Positions 9,154 to 17,720 of a DNA stretch of 18,478 nt are shown one piece after another. The first letter of the stretch is position 1. Each line of letters starts with the position of its first letter. Location: contig JNEM01015367.1 of NCBI GenBank assembly GCA_000697335.1, forward strand, positions 1 through 18,478, written 5' to 3'. The DNA comes from Conidiobolus incongruus B7586 (lineage: Eukaryota; Entomophthoromycota; Entomophthoromycetes; Entomophthorales; Conidiobolaceae). The notes below the pieces were generated by a model. That model saw nothing but the letters and a program-made list of their open reading frames with translations, had not been told where the DNA came from and made no database searches. Position numbers and translations under genes: made by a program.

Positions 9154-10555
9154 ATGAAATTAATTCCATTAGCCCAAATAATTAGCTTTTTAGCTATAGC
9201 TCAAGGGGATACTAATCTAAGACAGCAATTCTTTCAAGCCTTTCACAACATTGTCCAACCGAGTAATTACCTCAATAGTTCCAACTACCACAAGTTACTC
9301 AAATGTGAATACGACAACTCTAGCCAGTTGGACAGTCTCAAGAGTTACGACATTTGGAGGCAAGACCCTATTAATAAACAATTTGTCATTAGGGTTAGAG
9401 ACAGTTTAGAGTATGACAATTTACAAAGATATTTCAATTGCCAAGTATTGATATCTGATATCGACAGTCATTTTAACTTAACCTCCCAAATTCAATCCCA
9501 AACTGAAGTAGAAACTTACAATTTCGACGAATTAGCTTCTGATTTATTCGATAAAAATAAATTTTTCAAAAAATATCACAGTTATAATACATATTTACAG
9601 TTGTTAAGGCATTGGTCTAAGAAATATCCAAAGTATGTCGAATTTGACCACAGTATTGGTAAGAGTGTGGAGGGTAGAGATTTAGTGGCATTTCGTATAA
9701 GTAATTTTAGACTTAGAAATTTGAAGCAAAAGATATGGTAAATTTATTTATTTAATTAACTATTGATAATGATAGTGGTGTTAATAATGTTTTAGGTTTA
9801 ATTCAGGCCAACACGCTAGAGAGTGGGTAGGACCAGCGAGCCAATTTTTCATTATGAATAGTTTGTTGATATTGGCTGAAAATGACAATAATATTGGTTT
9901 ATTGTTGAGTAGCTTCGAATTCATATTTACACCCTTCAGCAATCCCGACGGGTTTGAGTACGCGAGAACGAAGGATCGTTTGTGGCGCAAAAATCGTAGG
10001 CACAATTACGATGGTTCGTATGGTGTGGATTTGAATAGGAATTGGGATGACCATTGGAATGTGGTGGGCGGTAGTAAGGAGCCTTCCGATGAAACTTATG
10101 TTGGACTTGGCCCTTTTTCCGAGCCTGAGACTAAAGCTTTGTCCGAGTATATTTTGAGTATGGAGGATTTAATGGCTGCTATTGATTTCCACTCCTATGG
10201 TCAGTTAATTTTGAGGAATTGGGGTTGGACTACGAAGGAGGCTTTATATGATGACCAACATCTCGAACTCTCAAAAGCTGTCGAGCTTGGCTTCAAAGGT
10301 AAGGGATACAAGTTCGTTAGCATGCATTCAGCAGGACTCTATCCAGCAGGTGGCGCACTTGACGATTGGATGGCAAGCAAAGGCAAAATGGTGAGTCTTA
10401 CCATTGAATTGTGTCCTGATGACGATAAGATTGGTTTTCTTTTGCCTGAGAAGCAATTGTTGGATTGCAGTAAAGCTGCTTGGAATGGTGTACTAGGGTT
10501 CTCTAAGTATCTTTTGGAACATTGGGTCCCTCCTAATCCACCTATTGATGAGTAA
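9154..10555 (+). CDS. Secreted zinc carboxypeptidase, peptidase family M14A (proenzyme)
   Basis: There are two exons, 9154-9737 and 9796-10555, split by a 58-bp GT-AG intron inside the codon for Trp195. They give 447 residues. The enzyme removes C-terminal amino acids from peptides, outside the cell. Residues 1-18 are a signal peptide. Residues 55-107 (YDIWRQ, CQVLISDID) are the activation propeptide. The catalytic domain runs from about 140. Zinc ligands are His201 and Glu204 (HARE motif) and His327 (DFHSYGQ). Substrate and catalytic residues are Arg259, Asn275-Arg276, Tyr377 and Glu399, so the enzyme looks active, unlike the fungal ECM14 pseudo-peptidases. The residue aligned with bovine position 255 is Asp384 (GGALDDW), as in carboxypeptidase B, which suggests a taste for C-terminal Lys or Arg; this rests on alignment by eye. 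Likely N-glycosylation sites in the propeptide are Asn41, Asn55 and Asn108. The length is normal for the family. Its neighbour downstream is convergent. Confidence 0.93.
9738..9795 (+). other. Intron of the carboxypeptidase gene (58 bp)
   Basis: The intron begins GTAAAT and ends TTTTAG. Removing it rejoins TG and G into Trp195 and puts FNSGQHAREW directly after KQKIW, the expected M14 sequence before the zinc-binding HxxE. Without splicing, translation stops at once. Confidence 0.9.
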
Positions 10556-10934
10556 ATTTACAAATATTATGGCCACTATAAGTATATCGATTTATTTTTT
10601 AGCAAACTTTTTTATTTCACTGTTTCAATTTATTAATTTATATTAAAACGTTAATTATTTTATAGCATTGAAATTTTTACTGATTTTAATTCTATTTTTA
10701 TTATCATTATTACTAATATTAAATCAATTTAATAACAGTCAAATAAATAAATAAAAATAATATTATAAATTAATTAATTGAATTTTTATTGTGTAGTTTT
10801 TAATTATTGATTTTTTAATAAAAAAATCATATTTATTAAATAAACCAAATTATCAGCCCAATTTAAATCGTTGTATTATTATTATTATTATTACAATTCC
10901 ATAACCTCTAAATATCTTTTAACATACCATTAAA
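10556..10934. other. Convergent intergenic region between carboxypeptidase and Mtf2-like genes
   Basis: The two genes end toward each other, so this 379-base AT-rich stretch must hold both 3' UTRs. AATAAATAAATAAA-like text near 10741-10756 could serve polyadenylation on the plus strand. A short (ATT)6 array lies at 10875-10892. Confidence 0.6.
10875..10892. repeat. (ATT)6 microsatellite
   Basis: Six uninterrupted ATT units lie in the shared 3' region of two convergent genes. It is a simple repeat with no sign of function. Confidence 0.8.
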
Positions 10935-11723
10935 TTAACAAGCTTTTAACATTTTCAAACTCAATCTAAATTCTTTTTTCAATTTTGGATCCTGAATACC
11001 CTCAAGTACTTCAATCATCAGCTCTTTCACTTCGTACTTAATACTCAATAAATAATCATTCATTCTGTTCAATAATCTCAAAACAAGTTCGGGATTATGA
11101 GTATTTAACCAACATAATTTCACAAGGGTGGAGTACACTTCAGTTGTAGCGATATTCAACTCCTGTTGAGGTCCCTGCCGCCTAAGTTGCTCCACTAGGT
11201 TAAAACTTAACTGGAAGTGACCTAACTGGTGGAAGCGTTCGAGGATTGCAACGAGGATTCTGGGATGGGGTTTGAAGTTGGTGGCGTTGATTAATTCGAT
11301 ACATACAGTTTGCAAATCTTGAACATTATCGCACAAATTTAGTCGGATGATTTCTTTTTGAATTTGCTCTTCCACTTGACCAAGGGGTTTAAATAATTTG
11401 GGAAAGTTTGTCATATGGGATTTGGCTTTCACACTGCGTTTGTACAATTTGTGCGGAAGGTCGGTCTGAGTGTGGTGATGCAGAAAGGATGGCATCGGTT
11501 GGTGGAAAGTCTGATAGATTTGGGGTTGGGTTTGAGCTAGTTCTTGGAAGAGTTTATGGAAAATGGGATATTTGACTTCTAGGGAATTTTTTGGGTTACT
11601 GGGTATAGTAGTGTAATTTAATTTGATGTGATTTGTACTGAATAATATTCTGTTATGTTTGACTAGTTTTATATTGTTAGGAATGTTCATTATCATTAAT
11701 ATTTTTTTATAATTTTTTATCAT
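10935..11723 (-). CDS. Putative mitochondrial Mtf2-like protein
   Basis: This intronless gene encodes 262 residues. The N-terminus is basic, hydroxylated and free of acidic residues over about the first 40 positions (MIKNYKKIL... NRILFST), a typical mitochondrial presequence; Met10 or Met12 are alternative starts that would keep most of it. Residues about 110-245 are all-helical and resemble the fungal Mtf2-like C-terminal domain, with the signature TTEVYSTLVKLCW at 193-205 followed by a LVLRLLNRMND helix. Yeast Mtf2/Nam1 binds the mitochondrial RNA polymerase and couples transcription to mRNA handling and translation, so a matrix role in mitochondrial gene expression is likely. The match is from memory of the family pattern and is not strong; a generic PPR/TPR-like helical repeat protein is the main alternative. 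It is transcribed away from the SPF45-like gene across a 231-bp spacer. Confidence 0.62.
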   Translation of the reverse strand: MIKNYKKILMIMNIPNNIKLVKHNRILFSTNHIKLNYTTIPSNPKNSLEVKYPIFHKLFQELAQTQPQIYQTFHQPMPSFLHHHTQTDLPHKLYKRSVKAKSHMTNFPKLFKPLGQVEEQIQKEIIRLNLCDNVQDLQTVCIELINATNFKPHPRILVAILERFHQLGHFQLSFNLVEQLRRQGPQQELNIATTEVYSTLVKLCWLNTHNPELVLRLLNRMNDYLLSIKYEVKELMIEVLEGIQDPKLKKEFRLSLKMLKAC

Positions 11724-11954
11724 ATTAACAAAAAAAATCCGAAGTTCATAGCTTTATATTAAAACTGTTGATTTTTTGGTTTTATGGGATTGATAAATTT
11801 TAGCTGAATAACTTTGAATCAAATTATTTTAAACATTAAGCAATTTCGTTACCTTAATTTAATTTTAACAAAAGCAAACATAATTATATTTTATTCAATT
11901 CAAGATTATCAACAGTCATTTATTATATTAAAAAATTATTAAAATAATAATACA
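11724..11954. promoter_or_regulatory. Shared divergent promoter region
   Basis: This 231-bp spacer separates the start codons of the Mtf2-like gene (minus) and the SPF45-like gene (plus), so both promoters and 5' UTRs must lie within it. It is AT-rich; no factor site can be named with confidence. Confidence 0.6.
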
Positions 11955-13784
11955 ATGTCATTATACGGTGATTTAAAACCTCCCACATCTAGTAATAAAC
12001 AACCCAACCCTAGTTTAAATAAAGATAAAGAAGATAAAGATAGCTCAAGTAGGTTTCAATTATTTGAAATTATTTTATCATTTGTTTAGCGTATTATTTT
12101 GGTCTTAGTTTAGATAATTATTACTTTATATATTTGAATTTTATATAATTCTTTATTAATTAAGATTTCTAGATTGGTCTAAATTATTAACTGAACAAAT
12201 TGATGATAATATAAATTCAAAATCAAAATCTCATAATCAATCTATTGCCAAAGAACCAACACCTAAATCCACACATAATTCAACAACCAAAACAAAAAAT
12301 GAAACCAATCAAAATTCAGATCAGGGAACTAATTTAAACAAAGTTCCACCCAGAGCGACTATCATACCACCGGGATTTGCTCCAGCGATTATCAAAAGAC
12401 CCAAGCCGGTAGCCAAACCTAGAATGATACCAGGAGCTGTACCCGTTGCTAGCAATATCTTACCCAGTTTACCCAAGCCAGAGTTACAGGTTTAGTGCCC
12501 ATTTTCAGTTTCTATCAAATATAAAGATAGATTTAGAATTTTTGTGATTAACCTTTACCTCTCATTGCGTTGTTTAGCCTCCCCAGTCTCTTCTATCAGC
12601 TGCTCTTCCTCAGGTTCTAAATTCCCAAGCTGCGAATGTGCCTCGTATTAAAGAGTACGATCCCAATAGGCCTAATATTTATAGTATTATTAAGGAGAAG
12701 AAGATGAAAGAGAAGCGTAAGAAATGGAAAGAGAAGCAGTACGCTTTGAGAAGGGCTCAGCGTGCTCGTTCTAGCAGTTATAGTAGGAGTCCCTCCCCAA
12801 GTGAAGATAGCTATCATTGGAGCCGTGGGCGTAGTCGCAGCAGAAGTAGAAGCAGAAGTTACAGTCGAGAAAGTTATCGAAGCTATAATCACAGTAGAAG
12901 CAGAAGTAGAAGTCACGACTCATACTCTCGTCCATCGTTTGCTCACAATGATCGCTCACCAAGACATGATCCATCTCCTGCCCAGTTTCGCCAAGCTGAA
13001 AAATCTAGAAGTAATAGCCCAAGACCTGCATCCGAGCACAGAGAAGAGAGTCCTGAAGGTATGCCATTCAACGATAGCAGCTCTATCCCCTCAGATGATA
13101 TGGAAGGTAATCATATTCATCCGATTATCTATCCTCTCAAGATTAAAAATCTGTAATATAGATGCACCTTACCAATCAGCTCCTCCCCCTGCCGCAAATA
13201 TTGATTTGGATCTAACTGGTGAGGAAGCTTATTTGAGAAGAGCCCAAATGAGTGGAATTGTTGTTCCTCCAGCAGCGGTTAAAAAGTAAGCCAAATGAAA
13301 CTTATCCTATGAAATGAATTTTGAATTAACACTACAAATCTAGTATCGAGCTTTTCGATTCTAACATCATCGTATTGACTAATATGGTAACTTCATATGG
13401 TATCTTCAAAGCAACAAAAATATTAATTTTTATCAATATAGGTTGGTCCCGGTGAAGTGGATGATCTTTTACAAGAGGAAACCGCACAAGAGTGCTCCAA
13501 ATTTGGCAAAGTGATCAAGTGTCTAGTATACGAGGTAATATAATGATCATAATATACAACTCCAGTCAACTCTAACAGATTTTAAGATTCCCAACGGTAA
13601 GTTGCCGCCCCACGAATCCGTCCGCATCTATGTCGAGTTTGAGCATCCACAATCTGCGCAAAGAGCTATTGCAGAATTGAATGGAAGGTTCTTCGGCGGT
13701 CGAAAAGTGAAAGTTCAATTTTTTGATCCAGAAAGATTTCGAAAATTTGACTTTTTCCCTACAGCTGACGAACTGGAAAATTAA
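11955..13784 (+). CDS. SPF45/RBM17-like splicing factor with RS-rich region and C-terminal UHM
   Basis: Seven exons (11955-12048, 12173-12489, 12578-13106, 13162-13285, 13344-13386, 13442-13534, 13587-13784) give 465 residues. SPF45 acts in the nucleus in 3' splice-site recognition. The start MSLYGDL matches the MSLYDDL start of animal SPF45 and is followed by a conserved W-S-K block (33-35). Residues 163-185 (EYDPNRPN, then a basic helix) match the EYDP.FPNDY block of the family. Residues about 200-265 are an Arg/Ser repeat domain; LTGEEAYLRR (331-340) is a fungal-type linker. Residues about 355-455 form the U2AF-homology motif: VLTNMVGPGEVDD, then SVRIYVEF, then NGRFFGGRKVKV with the UHM R-x-F at Arg434-Phe436. 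No G-patch lies between the linker and the UHM, unlike animal and plant SPF45. The frame is continuous through all six introns, four of which are only 52-58 bp. Family identity is firm; individual splice sites near intron 1 are less sure. Confidence 0.9.
12049..12172 (+). other. Intron 1 of the SPF45-like gene (124 bp)
   Basis: GTAGGT...TTCTAG. This 5' site was chosen because it alone keeps phase with the WSKLLTEQ frame of exon 2 and gives an Asn at the junction. GT at 12053 would shift the frame. Confidence 0.7.
12490..12577 (+). other. Intron 2 of the SPF45-like gene (88 bp)
   Basis: CAG|GTTTAG...TTTAG|CCT in phase 0. The 5' site (GTTTAG) is unlike the GTA start of the other introns. The frame closes with an immediate stop if it is retained. 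Confidence 0.7.
13107..13161 (+). other. Intron 3 of the SPF45-like gene (55 bp)
   Basis: GTAATC...TATAG. It joins ATG GAA G to AT GCA, giving Met-Glu-Asp-Ala and moving from the RS-domain frame into the LTGEEAYLRR frame. Confidence 0.85.
13286..13343 (+). other. Intron 4 of the SPF45-like gene (58 bp)
   Basis: GTAAGC...TCTAG. Splicing forms Asn355 from AA plus T and leads into IELFDSNIIVLTNM, the first strand of the UHM. Confidence 0.85.
13387..13441 (+). other. Intron 5 of the SPF45-like gene (55 bp)
   Basis: GTAACT...ATATAG in phase 0, between LTNM and VGPGEVDD, two blocks that are contiguous in all SPF45 proteins. Confidence 0.92.
13535..13586 (+). other. Intron 6 of the SPF45-like gene (52 bp)
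   Basis: GTAATA...TTTAAG in phase 0, between CLVYE and IPNGKLPP, which corresponds to the continuous CVIFEIPG block of human SPF45. A CTAAC branch-point-like motif (13572-13576) sits 10 bases before the 3' splice site. Confidence 0.9.
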
Positions 13785-14340
13785 TATTCGTAAATTACCA
13801 AAAATTCTAAATTGATTAAAATTCTTATTTAACAAAACAAAATATATAATTTATTGAGGATCATTCGATTTTGTATGATGTTAATTACCAATTAAATTTT
13901 AGTCAAATAATTATTCAACATCGTCAAGTTACACTCAGACTAACTATATTATTATCTTTTTGATCACTCTATGTCCTTTTACATAATTTTTAATCTTTTA
14001 GTGATAAATGTTTAATTAATGAATTCATTATATAATATTATTGATATATTGACTATAATGACATAATTCAATTTTTTTACATTTAATAAATGCTAGAGAA
14101 TTAGCCAATGAGATCAGTCATAAGTATTAATAAAAATAATGATAGTTGGAGGATATCGAGGTGATTGGCTCCAATTTAGTAATATAAATAAAGCTAAATT
14201 GATACATATAGAAGAAAAGGAATAATTCAGCTAAATGGGATTAGCATAAATGAACTCAGTACAATGTGAACTCACACTAAATAAAAATCATAGTCACAGA
14301 ACCATATTAATTAATATCACGTTCTCTCCACAAATCGCCA
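13785..14340. other. Intergenic region after the SPF45-like gene
   Basis: AT-rich sequence with no open frame of note. It should hold the 3' UTR of the SPF45-like gene. From about 14100 the sequence becomes less AT-rich and merges into the likely upstream region of the orphan gene, with CCAAT-type pentamers near 14104 and 14165 (inverse). Confidence 0.55.
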
Positions 14341-14371
14341 TCTCCTGACCACACTCCTGAATTCGACTACT

Positions 14372-14397
14372 ATTGGCCAAATTCAGCACTACCCAAT
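14372..14397 (+). promoter_or_regulatory. Paired CCAAT boxes (one inverted)
   Basis: ATTGG (14372-14376) and CCAAT (14393-14397) lie 52-77 bases before a TATA box, the arrangement usual for genes driven by the Hap/NF-Y complex. Assignment to NF-Y is inferred from the pentamers alone. Confidence 0.4.
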
Positions 14398-14448
14398 CAG
14401 GTCGAACTATACTCAATTTGGTCATTAAGGAGAAATTGGATGAAAAGG

Positions 14449-14456
14449 TATAAATA
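14449..14456 (+). promoter_or_regulatory. TATA box of the orphan coiled-coil gene
   Basis: An exact TATAAATA is embedded in relatively GC-rich surroundings, which makes it more telling than similar text elsewhere. It lies 162 bases before the start codon, leaving room for a pyrimidine-rich 5' UTR of about 130 bases. Confidence 0.5.
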
Positions 14457-14617
14457 GAAGTTAAGCGCTGGAATGGGATTTTTTGAATAATTGATTCTGA
14501 TAAAAGGGTCTTTATATCTATCTAGTTTATATTTGTATTTTCCAGTTTCTTTTGTTTACTCCTTTTATCTTGCTATCAATACACTGAATATTTGTTGTTT
14601 ATTTTATTTGCATTAAC

Positions 14618-15160
14618 ATGTCTTTAGCTAGTCTCAATGCTACTCCTTTTAATTTTGACCTTGATGATCCTGTTAAACCTTCACAGCAACTCTCAAATAA
14701 ACAGAATATTGAAATAGAATCTGAGTCTACACCCGCACAATCTCCTGTACACAGTCAGTTACCTTCCTCATCCTCAACATCTTCTTTCACACTACTCGAA
14801 CTCAACGAAAAAACTGACACTCAGCACCTCCTTCATTGTCTACAACTCGAGAGTGCTTTCCTCACAGAACAGAACCAGAGTCTCTCGAAAGAACTTATGG
14901 GTGCCAAGATGACAATAGCTGCGCTAAAATCTATCATCCAACAGAAAGAAGATGAACTCTCAACCTTAAAACGATTTAATCTTGCTATGGCATCTCCACC
15001 ACCTGAACCTGCAGCTTTACTTAGTCCCTTACTTGAACCCACCACAGATGAACACCTTGGTATTGAAGTAGTGCCCTCAAGACCCAAATCAAAGTTAGGT
15101 GGCAGAAACAAGATCAAAACAAAAAAGAGCTCCTGGCTCAAAGCCCTCATGAGTGGATAA
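14618..15160 (+). CDS. Orphan Ser/Pro-rich protein with central coiled coil
   Basis: This intronless gene encodes 180 residues; I do not recognise the family. Residues 1-65 are disordered-looking, with an FNFDLDD acidic-hydrophobic patch at 11-17 and a Ser run at 50-56. Residues about 70-120 form a strong amphipathic helix with regularly spaced Leu, Ile and Met, predicted as a coiled coil that would dimerise. Residues 121-145 are Pro-rich. The tail 155-180 is strongly basic (RPKSKLGGRNKIKTKK) and could be a nuclear signal or a membrane- or nucleic-acid-binding patch. No signal peptide, membrane helix or bZIP-type basic region precedes the coil. It is likely a real gene: base composition is much less AT-rich than its flanks, it starts at the first ATG after a CCAAT/TATA promoter, and the low-complexity usage looks protein-like. 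The frame stays open for 35 codons after the stop, which is probably chance. A regulatory or scaffold role is only a guess. Confidence 0.7.
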   Translation: MSLASLNATPFNFDLDDPVKPSQQLSNKQNIEIESESTPAQSPVHSQLPSSSSTSSFTLLELNEKTDTQHLLHCLQLESAFLTEQNQSLSKELMGAKMTIAALKSIIQQKEDELSTLKRFNLAMASPPPEPAALLSPLLEPTTDEHLGIEVVPSRPKSKLGGRNKIKTKKSSWLKALMSG

Positions 15161-16622
15161 ATTCTCTCACCTCTTGGCAAACCCTATACACCCTATTATA
15201 CTATCGCTAGACGAGCATTTTACCAAAACAAGCATATAGCATACAATCATATTAATGAAAACATATAGCATCTTCACCACCTCAAATTTCATAGAGAATC
15301 CACCAATTAAAACCAATCATCCTTATCCATCACCATCCATCCAACTCCCTCTCTGTATTATATCACCGCTGATATCTTTGCGATTGGCTTACACTCTGAA
15401 TATCCAATGAAAGAGATGAAATCTTGACTCAATTTTTTCAAGAATTTGACATCATTTCTAAATATTCAATCATATATTTGAACCACAATAGCTTAATTTA
15501 ATAGCCACCATCCATCCAATCTAATCAATAAATAAATATTTCAAAACTAATCAACATCAACTATCTTTTGTAATCGTCACAATATTTGGTCATTTTCGAA
15601 TCTTCATAACAATTCACTCAAAAGCATCACGTTTTCATTGCAAAATTTTCAATCCGCATTTACTCAATTAAGCTAAACCAACCAAATGCTTAAATATTTG
15701 TAGTGAAAAGATGATAGTTTTGGAGACGAGTTTTGCTACTTTTAAAAGGATTTTTTTAGAATTTTGAATTTGTATAATCTTTTTAACAATTCAATTAGTT
15801 TTTTAGTATTGTTTAAAGAGGTTTTCTTCAATTTGATATTATTCCAATAGTTCAACCAATCTTGACAATTATTTAAAAATTTTGTGAAAATAAATTTAAA
15901 TTTGAAGACAAATGAAAAGGATGTGAGCGGATAATTAAAAAATAAGTCCCTGTATCTATTTAAAATTCCATAATTCCAAATAATAGTGTTGGTTAAGTGT
16001 TAAAGAATTATCAATTGATTGTTTAAATGAATCAAAAAAGGTATAATATCAATAAAGTAATATATAAAATTAATAATCTTCCTCTTTTTGAACAACCCCC
16101 TTTGATACCTTTTAAACTTACCTAATCCTTATAAAAGCAATTTTATTCAAGTGTAAAATTAATCTTGAACCTCAATTCTTATCTTAATATAAAAGTTATT
16201 TTTGACCAACAAATATAATTTTAAAAATCTCAAAAAAAAATTGAATTTATGGTGATATATTTGAGTTAAGTATAATATTAAACTTAAATTCAAATTATAG
16301 TATTATAATATGATATGTTTAACTATTTTTTCTTTATGATGTATACAATTAAAATTGCAAAATAATGAATAGCTTAAATTATTTTAAATAATTATCGTTT
16401 TTTTATCAAAAATAAAAAAATAATCCATTTTTATTCATTCTTTCTATTAAAAGCTTTTATTTTTCATATAACTAAAGCTTTAGAATATTACAAATTGATA
16501 TTTTTTAGATATAACTTTAAGTAATAAAATTATTAAATAAATATAACCATTTGTATTTAATAGGTATTATAATTTTAATTATTCTAGGCTTAAAAATTAT
16601 AAAATTGAAATTTTCACATAAT

Positions 16623-16639
16623 TATATATATATATATAT
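16623..16639. repeat. (TA)n microsatellite
   Basis: Eight uninterrupted TA units plus one T. Simple repeat in spacer DNA. Confidence 0.8.
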
Positions 16640-16788
16640 TATAAATATTTATTTAGAAATAAAATATCAAAAATTTATTTTCTATAATTATAATATTATA
16701 AATAATGTGATTAGAATATAATATATCTTATAATAATTAATATTAAAATTTAGTAGATAATTTTATATTAAAAAATTAGTAAGTTTGA

Positions 16789-16808
16789 ATATATATATAT
16801 ATATATAT
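16789..16808. repeat. (AT)10 microsatellite
   Basis: Ten uninterrupted AT units, continuing into an imperfect TTTATATATA stretch. Simple repeat in spacer DNA. Confidence 0.8.
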
Positions 16809-17339
16809 TTATATATAATTAATTTTTTTAATTTTTGATATCATTGTTATAATAGTAGAAGTATGGAATTATAAAGGATTTTTATTTTACTATGATCCAT
16901 GTCCAAAATATTTAATTCATCAAGATATTATAGTAATATAATATGTAATATATGTGTGAACAAGTTTGTTTAAATTTTAATATAATTGATAGGGTGTAAA
17001 AAAACTATATCTTAAATTTTATTACCTTCAATACAATTATTAAATAATTGAATTTTTGTCCAAATTATTCAAATAAAAACAAGTATACTCATTTTTTATA
17101 GTAATTCAACGTTGATGAATATAATTTTAGTGTAATACTCTGCTTTAAAATTGGTATTAAAATCAATTAAAGTCACAATATTATATAATAATGTTTGATA
17201 AATTGGGTAAAACTTAATTAACACCTTAGCAATATTACATTATCTAGAAACATTAATAATGAAAATATCTCTAATCAATAATAGATTATAATACTATTTT
17301 GATATTGTCAAATTTATATTCTTAAGATAGTCTAATCAA

Positions 17340-17720
17340 TTTATTTGATTTGATAATGTATTTATCTTTGGCTACATTACAATGGTAACAAACGCCACCT
17401 AAAGTCAAGATCAGTTTATTAAGATAATAGCTTAAAGAAATTGACATCAATATTTTAAGTATTAACCAGTCAATAATCTAAACCTTGGACGCTATTTTAT
17501 CAGTCTCCGTCACATCGCCCCTCTTAGCAAAAATGCTAGTTTGATGTTGAAGCAGTTTAAAATTTCGAGTGGTCAAATTCCTCTCGGAATATGATTAAGC
17601 ATCCTAAAAATTTCAAGCTTTTTAACCTTCATTTCCTCTGATATCATAGTATCGGATTCGAGTAATTATTAAAAATGATTTCACTAACTTGTAATGGACT
17701 TTGTTGAATGAGTTCAGAGC
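17340..17720. other. GC-richer patch, possible gene relic
   Basis: This stretch has visibly more G and C and more CpG (for example near 17490-17520 and 17560-17590) than the kilobase on either side. Two plus-strand open stretches in one frame (about 17467-17589 and 17593-17670) and short minus-strand ones can be read, but none is long, none begins convincingly, and I recognise no protein in them. It could be a decayed host gene, a fragment of a transposon, or an upstream region of a gene beyond the window. Confidence 0.25.

Larger units (their letters stand above)
15161..17339. other. Long AT-rich spacer, no gene seen
   Basis: About 2.2 kb without an open frame over 60 codons. The first 500 bases are moderately AT-rich and C-biased on the plus strand (repeated CCATCCA/CACC text about 15335-15350) and include ATTGG and CCAAT pentamers (15301-15330, 15385), but no gene follows them. 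The rest is very AT-rich with simple AT repeats. Confidence 0.65.

Noticed and set aside
9781-10005. Minus-strand open frame opposite the carboxypeptidase
   Set aside because: It is antisense to the HARE and NPDG catalytic region, whose conservation fully explains the sequence.
12617-13289. Long open frames overlapping the RS-rich exon of the SPF45-like gene (12617-12916 and 12771-12974 minus; 12762-13289 plus in another frame)
   Set aside because: Arg/Ser repeat DNA (AGTAGAAGC-type units) stays open in several frames and gives Val/Ile/Glu or Thr/Ser/Ala-rich nonsense. Only the frame with EYDPNRPN and RSRSRS joins conserved SPF45 blocks. The last part of the 12762 frame is real only from 13162, as exon 4.
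13572-13835. Minus-strand open frame opposite the last SPF45-like exon
   Set aside because: It is a shadow of the UHM coding sequence.
14833-15180. Minus-strand open frame of 115 codons opposite the orphan gene
   Set aside because: The plus-strand frame has a promoter, a coherent coiled coil and an upstream start. The minus frame has no promoter-like region and an unremarkable Ser/Gly mix.
15161-15268. Possible stop-codon read-through extending the orphan protein by 35 residues
   Set aside because: The stop is TAA followed by ATT, not a known leaky context, and an open run of 35 codons in this less AT-rich stretch is not surprising.
14145-15730. Similar GATAGTT..GGAG text at about 14147 and 15713, considered as terminal repeats around the orphan gene
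   Set aside because: The similarity is only about a dozen bases with mismatches, has no matching flank duplication and no second conserved block, so the orphan gene cannot be called element-borne.
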